DNA of 64,000 nucleotides from NCBI GenBank assembly GCA_045631885.1, contig JAZQVN010000009.1, positions 1-64,000 on the forward strand, written 5' to 3'. Of this stretch, positions 1 to 8,456 are shown piece by piece. The translations under genes and the position numbers were made by a program. Numbering within the stretch: the first letter of the stretch is position 1; every line of letters begins with the position of its first letter. The stretch comes from CAJOLV01 sp045631885 (GTDB lineage: Bacteria; Bacillota_I; Bacilli_A; RFN20; CAG-826). Under the pieces are notes generated by a model, which ran no database searches, was not told the origin of the DNA, and was given only the letters and a program-made list of their open reading frames with translations.

Positions 1-83
1 ACTTTTTTCATTCTATATTTCTCCTTTATACATAAGTATAGTTTGATTTTTCAACAATTGAAATATTAAATTGTTTTTTGCGC

Positions 84-115
84 AAAAAAAGACGGAATAT
101 CAAACATATCCCGCC
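84..115 (-). terminator. Intrinsic terminator of pepF
   Basis: On the minus strand a 10-bp stem (two G-U pairs) with a 5-nt loop is followed directly by seven T. It lies 15 nt after the pepF stop codon. The rest of bases 1-129 holds no recognisable gene. Confidence 0.85.
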
Positions 116-129
116 TATTTTTATATTAT

Positions 130-1839
130 TTAGAATTTTGAAGTATCGAAACCTTTAAGAATTCTTAATAGAGGTTTGATGCTCTTTTTCACATTGCCTT
201 CTTCAAATGGATTTCTTAAATGATCTTTTTCTAATAAACCAGTGAATGGATATTTACCGCCCATCTTACAGAGCTTGACATATTTCTTCCACGCTCTTTC
301 ATGATTTTTAGTATTTTCATCTAAGAATTGGAATGCTACTACTTGTGCCAAAGTGTAATCAATGTAATAGAATGGGGAACCAAAGATATGGGATTGTCTC
401 ATCCAATATCTACCAGCGTTCATCGTTGGAAGTTCATCATATTTCTTATGTGGAGTATATTTCTTTTCGAGTTCTCTCCAGAAAGCACATCTCTCTTCGT
501 GTGTCGCGGTTGGATGTTCATAAACCCAATGTTGGAATTCATCCACGGTAATACCATATGGTAAGAATTCAATGGCTTCAGTTAAGTGCATATATCTATA
601 TTTTTCACCATCTGCGCCAAAGAATTTATCAGCGTAGCACCAGGCAAAGAATTCCATACTCATGGAGTGGATTTCTGCAGTTTCCATTGTTGGTTCACGA
701 TATTCAGGAATCTTAATACCAGAGCAGACATAAGCTTGGAAAGCATGACCACCTTCGTGGGTTAATACATCAACATCGCCAGAGGTACCATTAAAGTTAG
801 AGAAGATGAATGGAGCTTTGTAATCTGGGAAGTTAGTGCAGAAGCCGCCTGGGGCTTTACCTTTGCGAGCTTCTAAGTCCATTAACTCGTGAGAAACCAT
901 GAAGTCAAAGTATTCTTTTGTTTCTTTAGATAAATGGGAATACATATCGTGCGCGGTCTTCACTAAGTAAGCGGAATCACCAGCTGGTTTTGGATTACCA
1001 GATTTAAAGCTTAATGAGTAGTCATAAACTTGTGGGTCTTTAATTCCCAATAATTTCATTTGGGTCTTGTATAGTTTTTGGCAAACTGGAACGACTTCTG
1101 TGTTGATTTGTTCACGATAGCCTTTAACCATCTTCGCATTATAATCGGTTCTACCCATATTGAGGTAACCTAATTCAACGAAGTTCTTAAATCCGAGTTT
1201 CTTGGCCATGCCATCTCTTAAGGTGACTAATTGAGAATAGATATCACCTAACTCTTGGTCATGGTCGCCTAACCATTTATCTAATGCTTGGGTGGCTTCT
1301 CTTCTTGTTTCTCTATTAGATGATTGTGTGTATTTTCCTAATTGAGAGAGGTTAAGAGTTTCTCCGTGGAATTCAATTTGTGCACCACCTAAGATTTCAT
1401 CGTATCTAGTCACTAATTTGTTTTGTTGAATTAAATCTGGAACGATCTTTTCATCAAAAGCTTTGAGGTTGTTATCAAACTTTTTGAAAAGGAATTTACC
1501 AAATTGTTCTTCTAATTCTTTTCTATATTTGGCTTTAGCTAAAATCTTAACGAATTGATTGTAGTAGTTAGAAACAAGTGGAGTTAATTCATCCATTCTT
1601 TCTTGCGCTTTTTTATTCGCTAATTTTGTTGTGTCACAAGCGTATCTCACATAAATAAGAGAGAATTGAGTGGCTAACTCATCCATATATTTATTGAAAT
1701 GTTTGATGACTAACGCGGCTGTTCTCGCGGAACCACATTCTTTTAAATCTTGGATTAAGCCTTCTAATTTATTACACATTCTCTTTTCCGTTGGGACGAT
1801 AAATGGGTATTCGGAAAACTTTAAATCTAGTTCTTTCAT
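130..1839 (-). CDS. pepF: M3-family oligoendopeptidase F
   Basis: Cytoplasmic zinc metallopeptidase that cuts oligopeptides. The catalytic zinc motif HEGGH (HExxH form) is at about residue 360, followed downstream by the glutamate-bearing helix around ETAEIHSMSMEF. At 569 aa it has the usual M3B length and no signal peptide. The start is set by AAGGAG 6 nt upstream of the ATG. A perfect hairpin (CATTCC-AAAA-GGAATG) sits just upstream of this RBS in the 5' leader. It is transcribed alone, between its own terminator and that of the LemA-like gene. Confidence 0.96.
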   Translation of the reverse strand: MKELDLKFSEYPFIVPTEKRMCNKLEGLIQDLKECGSARTAALVIKHFNKYMDELATQFSLIYVRYACDTTKLANKKAQERMDELTPLVSNYYNQFVKILAKAKYRKELEEQFGKFLFKKFDNNLKAFDEKIVPDLIQQNKLVTRYDEILGGAQIEFHGETLNLSQLGKYTQSSNRETRREATQALDKWLGDHDQELGDIYSQLVTLRDGMAKKLGFKNFVELGYLNMGRTDYNAKMVKGYREQINTEVVPVCQKLYKTQMKLLGIKDPQVYDYSLSFKSGNPKPAGDSAYLVKTAHDMYSHLSKETKEYFDFMVSHELMDLEARKGKAPGGFCTNFPDYKAPFIFSNFNGTSGDVDVLTHEGGHAFQAYVCSGIKIPEYREPTMETAEIHSMSMEFFAWCYADKFFGADGEKYRYMHLTEAIEFLPYGITVDEFQHWVYEHPTATHEERCAFWRELEKKYTPHKKYDELPTMNAGRYWMRQSHIFGSPFYYIDYTLAQVVAFQFLDENTKNHERAWKKYVKLCKMGGKYPFTGLLEKDHLRNPFEEGNVKKSIKPLLRILKGFDTSKF

Positions 1840-1918
1840 AACATCTCCTTTTCATTCCTTTTGGAATGCTGCTTTGCTATTTTATCATATTATGTATAAA
1901 TATCGCGATAATTATTAT

Positions 1919-1938
1919 TAAAAACTACCCGAAGGTAG
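1919..1938 (-). terminator. Intrinsic terminator of the LemA-like gene
   Basis: Minus-strand stem CTACC/GGTAG with a 4-nt loop, followed by a run of five T. It starts right after the stop codon of the LemA-like gene. Confidence 0.8.
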
Positions 1939-1939
1939 C

Positions 1940-2482
1940 TTAGATAACTCTTTTTGTCTTTTTCCTCAAGATAATGAAGAGGAATTTTGTTGGAGCGAAA
2001 TTGATCCAGAAATTATATCCGAGCACATCTGCGTTATACATCGCTGTGGAGATTTTAAGTGATTCATTTAAATCTCTTAATAACGCATCAAGTAATTTAA
2101 TTTCATCGTTATTTAATAATTTCTTATTATCAGAAAGAACGCTTTTGATTTCTAATTCAACTTCGTTGAGTTCATCTCTACTTTGTAAGAATTCATCTTT
2201 TTGGACTTCTAAGAAATCTTCAGTATCTAAATACTTCAATGAGTGTAACGATTCATCACTTAATTTAATCTTTTTCTTTTCAATCGCTTGTTGGAATTGT
2301 TTGAGTAAATCGAGCTTTGCGCTCATCGCCACTCTCACACCACGATTATCCCTTCTCATCATCCCCCCAAAGGAAATAACAAAAGTGATTACTGTAATTA
2401 AAAGTAATAGATAAACCGCTACTAATCCTAATAGAATTAGGATGGTGATATTCCAGAAAAGTTCTAATTCAGGGAAAAGCAT
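1940..2482 (-). CDS. LemA-like membrane protein
   Basis: 180 aa. One strong membrane helix (about residues 10-35) is followed by a charged helical domain and a C-terminal signature, AMYNADVLGYNFWINFAP, that resembles the LemA family pattern YN..V..YN..I..FP. LemA proteins are membrane-anchored helical bundles whose role is poorly defined. Family assignment rests on the C-terminal pattern and topology, so it is moderate. There is no Shine-Dalgarno upstream of the ATG; instead a -10-like TAATAT ends 6 nt before it, so the mRNA may be leaderless. Single-gene unit with its own terminator. Confidence 0.65.
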   Translation of the reverse strand: MLFPELELFWNITILILLGLVAVYLLLLITVITFVISFGGMMRRDNRGVRVAMSAKLDLLKQFQQAIEKKKIKLSDESLHSLKYLDTEDFLEVQKDEFLQSRDELNEVELEIKSVLSDNKKLLNNDEIKLLDALLRDLNESLKISTAMYNADVLGYNFWINFAPTKFLFIILRKKTKRVI

Positions 2483-2557
2483 GTTTGTATATTATCACGA
2501 TATCTTTTATAAAAAAAGACCGCTAAAGTATCTTTACACTACTATTTATATCTTTGT

Positions 2558-2587
2558 TTGACCAATATTATCGTTTTATGATAATAT
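2558..2587 (+). promoter_or_regulatory. Promoter of the HAD hydrolase gene
   Basis: TTGACC at 2558-2563, with GATAAT (16-nt spacer) or TAATAT (18-nt spacer) downstream. It lies just upstream of the HAD gene, whose RBS is GTGAGGT. Confidence 0.6.
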
Positions 2588-2604
2588 TCTTGTGAGGTAT
2601 TTAT

Positions 2605-3438
2605 ATGGCTAAACAACCGATTGTCGCTATCATGTACGATTTTGATAAAACATTATCCACTACTGATATGCAAAATTACTCTTTTATTCCTAATCTTGGT
2701 ATGACACCAGAAGAATTCTGGGGAGAGACCAGTAAGTTCACCGCTACTGAAGGCGTTGAAAGAATTCTTTCCTATATGTATATCATGATTAAAAAGGCCA
2801 AAGAAAAAGGCATTCCTCTAACAAGAGAATACTTAAGAGAATGTGGCAAAAAGATTCAATTCTACCCAGGTGTTTCCACTTGGTTTAAACGCATCAATGA
2901 ATATGGTGCTTCTAAAGGTGTTCAAGTAGAACATTACTTGGTTTCTTCTGGAACAATGGAAATTGTCGAAGGATGTTCAATCTTTAATGAATTCACCAAA
3001 GCTTACGGCTGTGAGTTCTATTATGAAAACGATGTCCCGGTTTGGCCAAAATTAGCTATCAACTATACACAAAAAACACAGTTCTTCTTCAGAATCGCAA
3101 AAGGCGCAGTCGATGTTACTAACGATAACGCGGTTAATGAAAAGAATTTAAGTTTAAGAATCCCATATCGTAACATCGTTTATATGGGTGATGGAATGAC
3201 TGATATCGCATGTATGACTTTAGTCAAAAAGAACGGAGGCCGCTCCATCGCTGTCTTCCCAAAAGAAGAAGATTCCGAAAAAGTGAAACGCATTTTCACC
3301 GATGGAAGAATTAACTTCTACTGCCGCGCTGATTACTCCGCCGGAAGCGATATGGAAAAGATGATGAAATTAATCATCGATGACGCTGCACTTAACTTCG
3401 AGATTGAAAGAAAAATTCAAATTCTCGCTAATAAGTAA
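2605..3438 (+). CDS. HAD-superfamily phosphatase
   Basis: 277 aa. Motif I of the haloacid dehalogenase superfamily is DFDKT (nucleophile Asp12, second Asp14). Motif II is likely VSSG at about residue 113. Motif IV is GDGMTD at about residue 195. The family forms a phospho-aspartate intermediate and removes phosphate from small molecules. The large alpha-helical cap between motifs I and II recalls phosphoserine-phosphatase-like members, but the substrate cannot be read from sequence. It has its own promoter and terminator, so it appears monocistronic. Confidence 0.85.
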   Translation: MAKQPIVAIMYDFDKTLSTTDMQNYSFIPNLGMTPEEFWGETSKFTATEGVERILSYMYIMIKKAKEKGIPLTREYLRECGKKIQFYPGVSTWFKRINEYGASKGVQVEHYLVSSGTMEIVEGCSIFNEFTKAYGCEFYYENDVPVWPKLAINYTQKTQFFFRIAKGAVDVTNDNAVNEKNLSLRIPYRNIVYMGDGMTDIACMTLVKKNGGRSIAVFPKEEDSEKVKRIFTDGRINFYCRADYSAGSDMEKMMKLIIDDAALNFEIERKIQILANK

Positions 3439-3461
3439 GTAGACAAATTTTGTAATTATTG

Positions 3462-3490
3462 AAAGGTAGTCATTATTGTCTACCTTTTTC
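3462..3490 (+). terminator. Intrinsic terminator after the HAD gene
   Basis: Stem AAAGGTAG/CTACCTTT with a 10-nt loop, running into a T-rich tail. It separates the HAD gene from the S1-domain gene. Confidence 0.8.
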
Positions 3491-3527
3491 ATTTTTCACG
3501 CGTTATAATGACAAAGAAATAGTTTTT

Positions 3528-3905
3528 ATGAGTTACGGAATTGGCGAACTTATCATCGGAAAAGTTGAAAATGTAAAACCTTATGCTCTCTTTTTAATTT
3601 TTGAAGATGGCTCAAAAGGTCTTTTACACATTTCTGAAATATCCGATTCATATATTCGCGATATTGAAAAATTCGGCACAGTCGGAGATGAACTCAAAGT
3701 GAAAGTCTTATCAATTGACCAACACAACGGTTTCCTCCGTGTTTCTTTGAAACAAGTGCCTGCTGAAGAGCAATTTTCCACTCATAATAACGATGAAAGA
3801 CACATTCCAGTCGTCGATGAAAATAGTTTTAAAGATTTAAAAGAACATCTCGATGGTTGGATTGAAGAAACTCTCGCGAAAGCAAAAGGAGAAGAAAATG
3901 ATTAA
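3528..3905 (+). CDS. S1-domain RNA-binding protein (GSP13/YugI-like)
   Basis: 125 aa. The N-terminal 75 residues form a single S1 domain (starting YGIGELIIGKVENVK, with GLLHISEIS) followed by a short charged tail. Single-S1 proteins of this size in Bacilli (B. subtilis GSP13/YugI, streptococcal CvfD) bind ribosomes or RNA and act in post-transcriptional control; YugI also lies close to pgi in B. subtilis (known). The start was placed at 3528 because upstream in-frame residues fall inside the preceding terminator. TATAAT at 3504-3509 is its likely -10. The SD is weak. The 3' end overlaps pgi by 8 nt. Confidence 0.85.
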   Translation: MSYGIGELIIGKVENVKPYALFLIFEDGSKGLLHISEISDSYIRDIEKFGTVGDELKVKVLSIDQHNGFLRVSLKQVPAEEQFSTHNNDERHIPVVDENSFKDLKEHLDGWIEETLAKAKGEEND

Positions 3906-5178
3906 GTTACATCTCAATGATCGCATCGATGAAAAGATTATCGAATCTTACCAAGAAGATGTGAATCGCATCAACAAAATGATTAATGAAAAAACTGGTC
4001 CAGGTAATGACTACTTAGGTTGGGCAGATTGGCCAGTTAATTATGATAGAGAAGAATTAGCGAGAATGCTTATCGACGCTAAATATGTTAGAGAACACTT
4101 TGACATCTTAGTCGTCTGCGGTATCGGTGGTTCTTATTTAGGCGCTCGCGCTGCTTTAGAAGCTCTTAATGGTTTAAAGAGTGATGACAAAATGGAAATC
4201 ATCTTCATGGGTCAAACATTCTCACCAAACTATGTTGCCCAAGTGATGAATTACCTTAAAGGTAAAAACTTCGCGATTAACGTCATCTCTAAAAGTGGCA
4301 CCACCACTGAAACAAGTATTTCTTTCAGACTATTAAAAGAATTATTAGAAAAACAAATCGGTAAAGAAGCCGCGAAGAAAGCTATCTACGCGACAACCGA
4401 TAAAGAAAAAGGCGCTTTAAAAACTTTATGTAATAAAGAAGGCTACTCCACATACGTTTTACCAGGTGATATCGGTGGTAGATTCTCCGTCTTAACCGCG
4501 GTTGGTTTATTCCCATTAGCAGTCGCTGGTATTGATATTCAAGCTATGCTTGATGGTGCTTGCGTTGCTCGCTTACTTTATAACTCCACAGATTTAAAAG
4601 AGAATTTATGTTATAGATACGCAGTTTCTCGTGACTATATGTATAGACACGGCTTCCCAGTGGAAATGTATGTCACATATGAACCACAAATGAGTCAAAT
4701 CAGCGAATGGTTAAAACAACTATTCGGTGAATCCGAAGGTAAAGAAAAGAAAGCTTTATTCCCAGCTTCCGCAACATTCTCCACAGATCTCCACTCATTA
4801 GGTCAATACATTCAAGATGGTTCTCCAATCTTATTTGAAACCATTATCAACGTCTTAACTCCAAAAGATGATATTAAGATTCCACATGATGATAAAGACT
4901 TAGATGGACTTAACTATTTAGAAGGTAAAGATTTAGCGTTTGTTAATCAAAAAGCCTTCGAAGGAACACTCAAAGCCCATACAGAAGTCGGTGGAGTTCC
5001 ATGTAATGTTATCGAATTAGATAGATTAGACGCCAAAACTCTTGGACACCTCTTCTACTTCTTCATGAGAGCTTGTGCGATGAGTGCATATTTACTCGAT
5101 ATCAACCCATTCAATCAACCTGGAGTGGAAGTTTATAAGAAAAATATGTTCCACCTTCTCGGTAAAAAAGGTTACTAA
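3898..5178 (+). CDS. pgi: Glucose-6-phosphate isomerase
   Basis: 426 aa. Interconverts glucose-6-phosphate and fructose-6-phosphate in glycolysis. SIS-type sugar-phosphate loops are visible: VVCGIGGSYLGARAALEAL at about 70-90 and ISKSGTTTETS at about 135. The C-terminal substrate-closing segment contains NPFNQPGVEVYKK. The start at 3898 follows AAAGGAG with 6-nt spacing and overlaps the end of the S1 gene, implying translational coupling. An in-frame ATG at 3853 lies deep inside that gene and lacks an RBS. Confidence 0.97.
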   Translation: MIKLHLNDRIDEKIIESYQEDVNRINKMINEKTGPGNDYLGWADWPVNYDREELARMLIDAKYVREHFDILVVCGIGGSYLGARAALEALNGLKSDDKMEIIFMGQTFSPNYVAQVMNYLKGKNFAINVISKSGTTTETSISFRLLKELLEKQIGKEAAKKAIYATTDKEKGALKTLCNKEGYSTYVLPGDIGGRFSVLTAVGLFPLAVAGIDIQAMLDGACVARLLYNSTDLKENLCYRYAVSRDYMYRHGFPVEMYVTYEPQMSQISEWLKQLFGESEGKEKKALFPASATFSTDLHSLGQYIQDGSPILFETIINVLTPKDDIKIPHDDKDLDGLNYLEGKDLAFVNQKAFEGTLKAHTEVGGVPCNVIELDRLDAKTLGHLFYFFMRACAMSAYLLDINPFNQPGVEVYKKNMFHLLGKKGY

Positions 5179-5196
5179 ACATAGTTTAAAGGCTAT

Positions 5197-5227
5197 AAAA
5201 AGCGGCTTGAAAAATGGTCGCTTTTTT
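5197..5227 (+). terminator. Terminator after pgi
   Basis: Stem AAAAAGCG/CGCTTTTT with a 14-nt loop, followed by more T. Only three G-C pairs, so of moderate strength. Confidence 0.65.
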
Positions 5228-5229
5228 CG

Positions 5230-5259
5230 TTGACTTGATAATATCAATAGTGATATATT
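5230..5259 (+). promoter_or_regulatory. Promoter of the tRNA cluster
   Basis: TTGACT at 5230-5235 and TATATT at 5254-5259 with an 18-nt spacer, about 30 nt upstream of tRNA-Val. Confidence 0.7.
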
Positions 5260-5289
5260 ATTTAAGCGCGTATTCCTAAGCGTGATCCT

Positions 5290-5365
5290 GGATGCTTAGC
5301 TCAGCTGGGAGAGCATCACCCTTACAAGGTGGGGGTCGGCGGTTCGAACCCGTCAGCATCCACCA
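5290..5365 (+). tRNA. tRNA-Val (anticodon TAC)
   Basis: Acceptor GGATGCT (5290-5296) pairs with AGCATCC (5355-5361). The anticodon loop is CTTACAA, the T-loop TTCGAAC is present and CCA is encoded. First of a five-tRNA cluster. Confidence 0.97.
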
Positions 5366-5383
5366 CCATATACGCAAGCAACC

Positions 5384-5468
5384 GGGAGGGTAGCGAAGAG
5401 GCTAAACGCGGCAGACTGTAAATCTGTTACCTACGGTTTCGGCAGTTCGAATCTGCCCCCTCCCACCA
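5384..5468 (+). tRNA. tRNA-Tyr (anticodon GTA)
   Basis: Acceptor GGGAGGG (5384-5390) pairs with CCCTCCC. Anticodon loop CTGTAAA. Long variable arm (class II), 85 nt, CCA encoded. Confidence 0.97.
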
Positions 5469-5478
5469 TTGAAGGTCT

Positions 5479-5554
5479 TGGGGTGTAGCCAAGCGGTAAG
5501 GCAACAGACTTTGACTCTGTCATCTCACTGGTTCGATCCCAGTCACCCCAGCCA
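5479..5554 (+). tRNA. tRNA-Gln (anticodon TTG)
   Basis: Acceptor TGGGGTG pairs with CACCCCA, anticodon loop CTTTGAC, discriminator G, CCA encoded. Its acceptor, D and T arms are identical to those of the second tRNA-Gln at 10431. Confidence 0.97.
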
Positions 5555-5557
5555 TTT

Positions 5558-5633
5558 CACTCTCTAGCTCAGCCGGTAGAGCACTTGACTTTTAATCAAG
5601 GGGTCTGGAGTTCGATTCTCCAGAGAGTGACCA
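5558..5633 (+). tRNA. tRNA-Lys (anticodon TTT)
   Basis: Acceptor CACTCTC pairs with GAGAGTG, anticodon loop CTTTTAA, T-loop TTCGATT, CCA encoded. It starts 3 nt after tRNA-Gln. Confidence 0.97.
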
Positions 5634-5638
5634 TCTAC

Positions 5639-5725
5639 GCCCAGGTGGCGGAACAGGTAGACGCACAGGACTTAAAATCCTGCGGTAGCGATACCGTACC
5701 GGTTCGATTCCGGTCCCGGGCACCA
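5639..5725 (+). tRNA. tRNA-Leu (anticodon TAA)
   Basis: 87-nt class II tRNA with a long variable arm, anticodon loop CTTAAAA and CCA encoded. The acceptor GCCCAGG against CCCGGGC leaves one A-C mismatch at position 5-68; all other pairs are good. Confidence 0.95.
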
Positions 5726-5736
5726 GATGACAAATT

Positions 5737-5763
5737 AAACCCAGACTATGTCTGGGTTTTTTC
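5737..5763 (+). terminator. Terminator of the tRNA cluster
   Basis: Stem AACCCAGAC/GTCTGGGTT with loop TAT, then a T run. Strong intrinsic terminator. Confidence 0.9.
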
Positions 5764-5909
5764 GTGCTTTAAAGGTGTCGGTTCAGTTTAAAAAAAGTCC
5801 AACGAATTGGGGGAAGCCCACTATTTTATATCTTATAAATATTATTAATATATAATTATTTTTAGCAGATTTGCTCTTTTCAAATGTCTTATTTGATGAA
5901 AGGAGATAG

Positions 5910-6404
5910 ATGAGCCTTTCAAACAAAACGGTGATCGGTTTCATAAATGGAGATCAAGAAGCTATATCTAGTGTTTATCTAGAATATAAAAATCTTCTTT
6001 ATTTTGTTATTGCCTCATATGTCGATAACAAAGATGACTGTAATGATGTGCTAAGTGAGGTATTTCTAAAAGCTATTCAACACCGTGAAAGTTTATCTAA
6101 GGGAGAAAGTTTAAAGTCATTTCTATGTTCTATTGCTAAAAACGAAGCCATTAACTTCGCGAAAAAGAATAGAAATATCCCATGTGATGTCATTGAAGAA
6201 ATCTATGGTGAAAATGATAAAACTAATTCCGTAGTAGATATGCTCGAACCACTCTTAACAAATAAAGAAACAATTGTGGTCTACTACAAAGCAGTATTCT
6301 CCTATACGTGGGATGAGATCTCTAAAGAAACTGGAATACCAGAATCCACAGCGAGATTAATCTATAAGAACGCAAAGGAAAAACTGAGAAAGGAGCTAAG
6401 ATGA
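5910..6404 (+). CDS. ECF-type RNA polymerase sigma factor
   Basis: 164 aa. The N-terminal half fits sigma region 2 (DCNDVLSEVFLKAI, with the helix of 2.2 and an SLKSFLCSIAKNEAIN segment). The C-terminal half fits region 4, an HTH with YTWDEISKETGIPESTARL. No region 1 or 3, as in ECF sigma factors, which direct RNA polymerase to stress or envelope promoters. The start follows GAAAGGAG 5 nt upstream. Upstream AT-rich DNA contains TATAAT (5852-5857) with no clear -35. The last 4 nt overlap the membrane-protein gene (ATGA), the usual layout for a sigma/anti-sigma pair. Confidence 0.88.
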   Translation: MSLSNKTVIGFINGDQEAISSVYLEYKNLLYFVIASYVDNKDDCNDVLSEVFLKAIQHRESLSKGESLKSFLCSIAKNEAINFAKKNRNIPCDVIEEIYGENDKTNSVVDMLEPLLTNKETIVVYYKAVFSYTWDEISKETGIPESTARLIYKNAKEKLRKELR

Positions 6405-7402
6405 GTTTCAAAAATAAAATGAAAAATAGAGGAATGAGTAAACTTGATTCACTCGTGGAGACACCTGAATCAGTTACTTTAACCACTCCTAAAAAGAAAA
6501 CATTCCCTAGATGGTTACAAACCGCTATCCCAATCGCCGCGGGTGTAGTCATCGCGACTGGCATTGTTTTACCAATCACTCTTAGCTTAATGAGAGGGTA
6601 TGGCTCATCTCAACAAGATGGAGGCGCTGAATGGTTTGATCCTGATTATGGTGGGGGCGAGGCTGACTATGGTCCTACTCCAGGAGAAGGCAATTCCTCT
6701 TCTAGTGGTGAACCAGAAGATCCAATATATAGCTTAAATATAGAAGGAGCGCGTTACTCATTAGTTAACCCTCAAACATATAGCGATACATTATATCAAC
6801 GTTTTATTAGAACTAGCTTAACTAATCTAGGTCAAAACTCTCTTGGAGACAAGGTTTGTGATATGACTAACTCTATTAATCCTAGACTATACTCTGAAGG
6901 TAATTATTCTATATTTCACGTAAAAAACTCGAATTCTAACGGGGTTTTGCTAGTAACAAACGGAATTGCTTATTATGTTTATTCAATTGAAACGACAGCA
7001 AGTTTACCAGTTGATTCTTCATTCTCAGATATTTTAACTTTCTTTGGAATCGATGCTTATTCCTTTATCGAAGCTTACGAAGGATTAAAAAATGTTTTAA
7101 CTTACACGTTTAATAACGAAGATTCCACTTCTATTGTTAATAATCTTAAAACAATTAACTCAAATTTCGCCTCGATTGAAGAGAGAAATAAGAACTATGA
7201 ACGCGATGATACGGGCATACCAAAAGGCGTTTATTATGAATTTATCTTAAGTGATGGATTAGATTGTTTACCTTTATATTACTGCTCACAATCTTGTGAT
7301 ATCGTTACTTGTAGTTCTCTATTTTCACTTAAAAATACTGATGCATTTACGCTCATGGACAGCAAGATTGAAATGGATTACGATCCTAATTATTCTCGCT
7401 AA
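6401..7402 (+). CDS. Membrane protein, putative anti-sigma factor
   Basis: 333 aa, no family recognised. About 45 cytoplasmic residues (basic) are followed by one membrane helix (about 47-70, WLQTAIPIAAGVVIATGIV), a Gly/Ser/Pro/Asp-rich linker (about 72-108) and a ~220-residue outer domain. The topology and the 4-nt overlap with the sigma gene suggest a transmembrane anti-sigma that senses an outside signal (inference). There is no zinc-binding HxxxCxxC motif of the ZAS class in the short inner segment. The outer domain holds Cys pairs near the C-terminus (YYCSQSCDIVTCS). Confidence 0.6.
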   Translation: MSFKNKMKNRGMSKLDSLVETPESVTLTTPKKKTFPRWLQTAIPIAAGVVIATGIVLPITLSLMRGYGSSQQDGGAEWFDPDYGGGEADYGPTPGEGNSSSSGEPEDPIYSLNIEGARYSLVNPQTYSDTLYQRFIRTSLTNLGQNSLGDKVCDMTNSINPRLYSEGNYSIFHVKNSNSNGVLLVTNGIAYYVYSIETTASLPVDSSFSDILTFFGIDAYSFIEAYEGLKNVLTYTFNNEDSTSIVNNLKTINSNFASIEERNKNYERDDTGIPKGVYYEFILSDGLDCLPLYYCSQSCDIVTCSSLFSLKNTDAFTLMDSKIEMDYDPNYSR

Positions 7403-7420
7403 AATCCCCATATTTTACAC

Positions 7421-7446
7421 AAAGTCGAACTTGTTCGGCTTTTTTT
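7421..7446 (+). terminator. Terminator of the sigma/anti-sigma operon
   Basis: Stem AAAGTCGAA/TTCGGCTTT (one G-U pair), 4-nt loop, then T run. Confidence 0.85.
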
Positions 7447-7457
7447 ATTCTTAAAAA

Positions 7458-7487
7458 TTGACAAATATCAAATATGAAATATATGAT
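7458..7487 (+). promoter_or_regulatory. Promoter of the lipid kinase operon
   Basis: Consensus TTGACA at 7458-7463, 18-nt spacer, TATGAT at 7482-7487. It overlaps an in-frame ATG at 7458, which therefore cannot be the translation start. Confidence 0.85.
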
Positions 7488-7517
7488 ATCTCTATACAAG
7501 TAAAAAGGGGTATTACA

Positions 7518-8456
7518 ATGAAACATCTTATCATTATGAATCCAAGAGCCGGTGAAGATAATAAGATTGGCTTTGATGTGAAAGGCGAAGTCTTAAAGAA
7601 TTTTTCCGGATTAGATTACGAAATCTATGAAACAACTGGACCAAGATCAGTTATTCCATTCTTAAAAGAATATTTCAAAAAACATCGTGAATTAACTAGA
7701 GTTTATGCTTGCGGTGGCGATGGAACAATCCATGAAGTCGTTAATGCAATCGCTGGTATCCACAATGCTGAATTAGCCATCTTACCAATCGGTACTGGCA
7801 ATGACTTTGTGAAAATCTATGGCGCAACCAATGACAAAGTTGAAAAGTTCAGAAACTTCAAACACTTAATCGAAGGTGAAGCGAAACCAATCGACTTAAG
7901 CGTTATCTCTGGTGGCCACTTAGAAGAACCATGGTATTCCATTAACGTCATCAACTTCGGATTCGATGCGATCGTTGGTGCAAAAGGTAATCAAAATAAA
8001 TTAAAAGGACATAAAAATCCTTATGGCCCAGCCGCTATTATTCCAGCATTATTAAAAGGCCGTTTCAATAAAACAATTGTTAAAGCTGATGGAGAACAAT
8101 TAAATAAGAAGAGAATGTTATTAGCCTCCCTTGCTCAAGGTCAATGGGTTGGTGGACAATATCACGCCTCTCCAAAGAGCGATAACACCGATGGTTTAAT
8201 CGATGTCATCATCTTAAAATGTATGTCTTTAGCTAGATTAATGATTCAATATTTTGGTAAATACCAAAAAGGTGAACATTTAGATAATGAAAAATTAATG
8301 AAGAGAATCGTTTATAGACGCGCGAAGAAGATCGAAATCATCGCTCCAAAAGATATCGACATCTGTGTTGATGGCGAAATGATTAGAGGCGATCACTTCG
8401 AAGTCGAAGTCGTTCCAAACGCTATTAAATTAGTCGCACCAGTCGAGGATAAATAA
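7518..8456 (+). CDS. Diacylglycerol/lipid kinase family protein
   Basis: 312 aa. Signature motifs of the DAGK catalytic domain are NPRAGEDNK at the N-terminus, GGDGTIHEVVNAI at about 65 and PIGTGNDF at about 90. The family (DgkB/YegS/BmrU type) phosphorylates diacylglycerol or related lipids at the membrane. The start at 7518 was chosen from AAAGGGG 8 nt upstream; the earlier ATG lies in the promoter. It overlaps the acyltransferase by 1 nt (TAATG). Together with the next two genes it forms a small phospholipid operon: DgkB-type kinase feeds phosphatidic acid synthesis, where PlsC also acts. Confidence 0.92.
   Translation: MKHLIIMNPRAGEDNKIGFDVKGEVLKNFSGLDYEIYETTGPRSVIPFLKEYFKKHRELTRVYACGGDGTIHEVVNAIAGIHNAELAILPIGTGNDFVKIYGATNDKVEKFRNFKHLIEGEAKPIDLSVISGGHLEEPWYSINVINFGFDAIVGAKGNQNKLKGHKNPYGPAAIIPALLKGRFNKTIVKADGEQLNKKRMLLASLAQGQWVGGQYHASPKSDNTDGLIDVIILKCMSLARLMIQYFGKYQKGEHLDNEKLMKRIVYRRAKKIEIIAPKDIDICVDGEMIRGDHFEVEVVPNAIKLVAPVEDK

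Noticed and set aside
5585..5791. Plus-strand reading frame of 68 codons across tRNA-Lys and tRNA-Leu
   Set aside because: It lies wholly on tRNA genes and their terminator and has no RBS.
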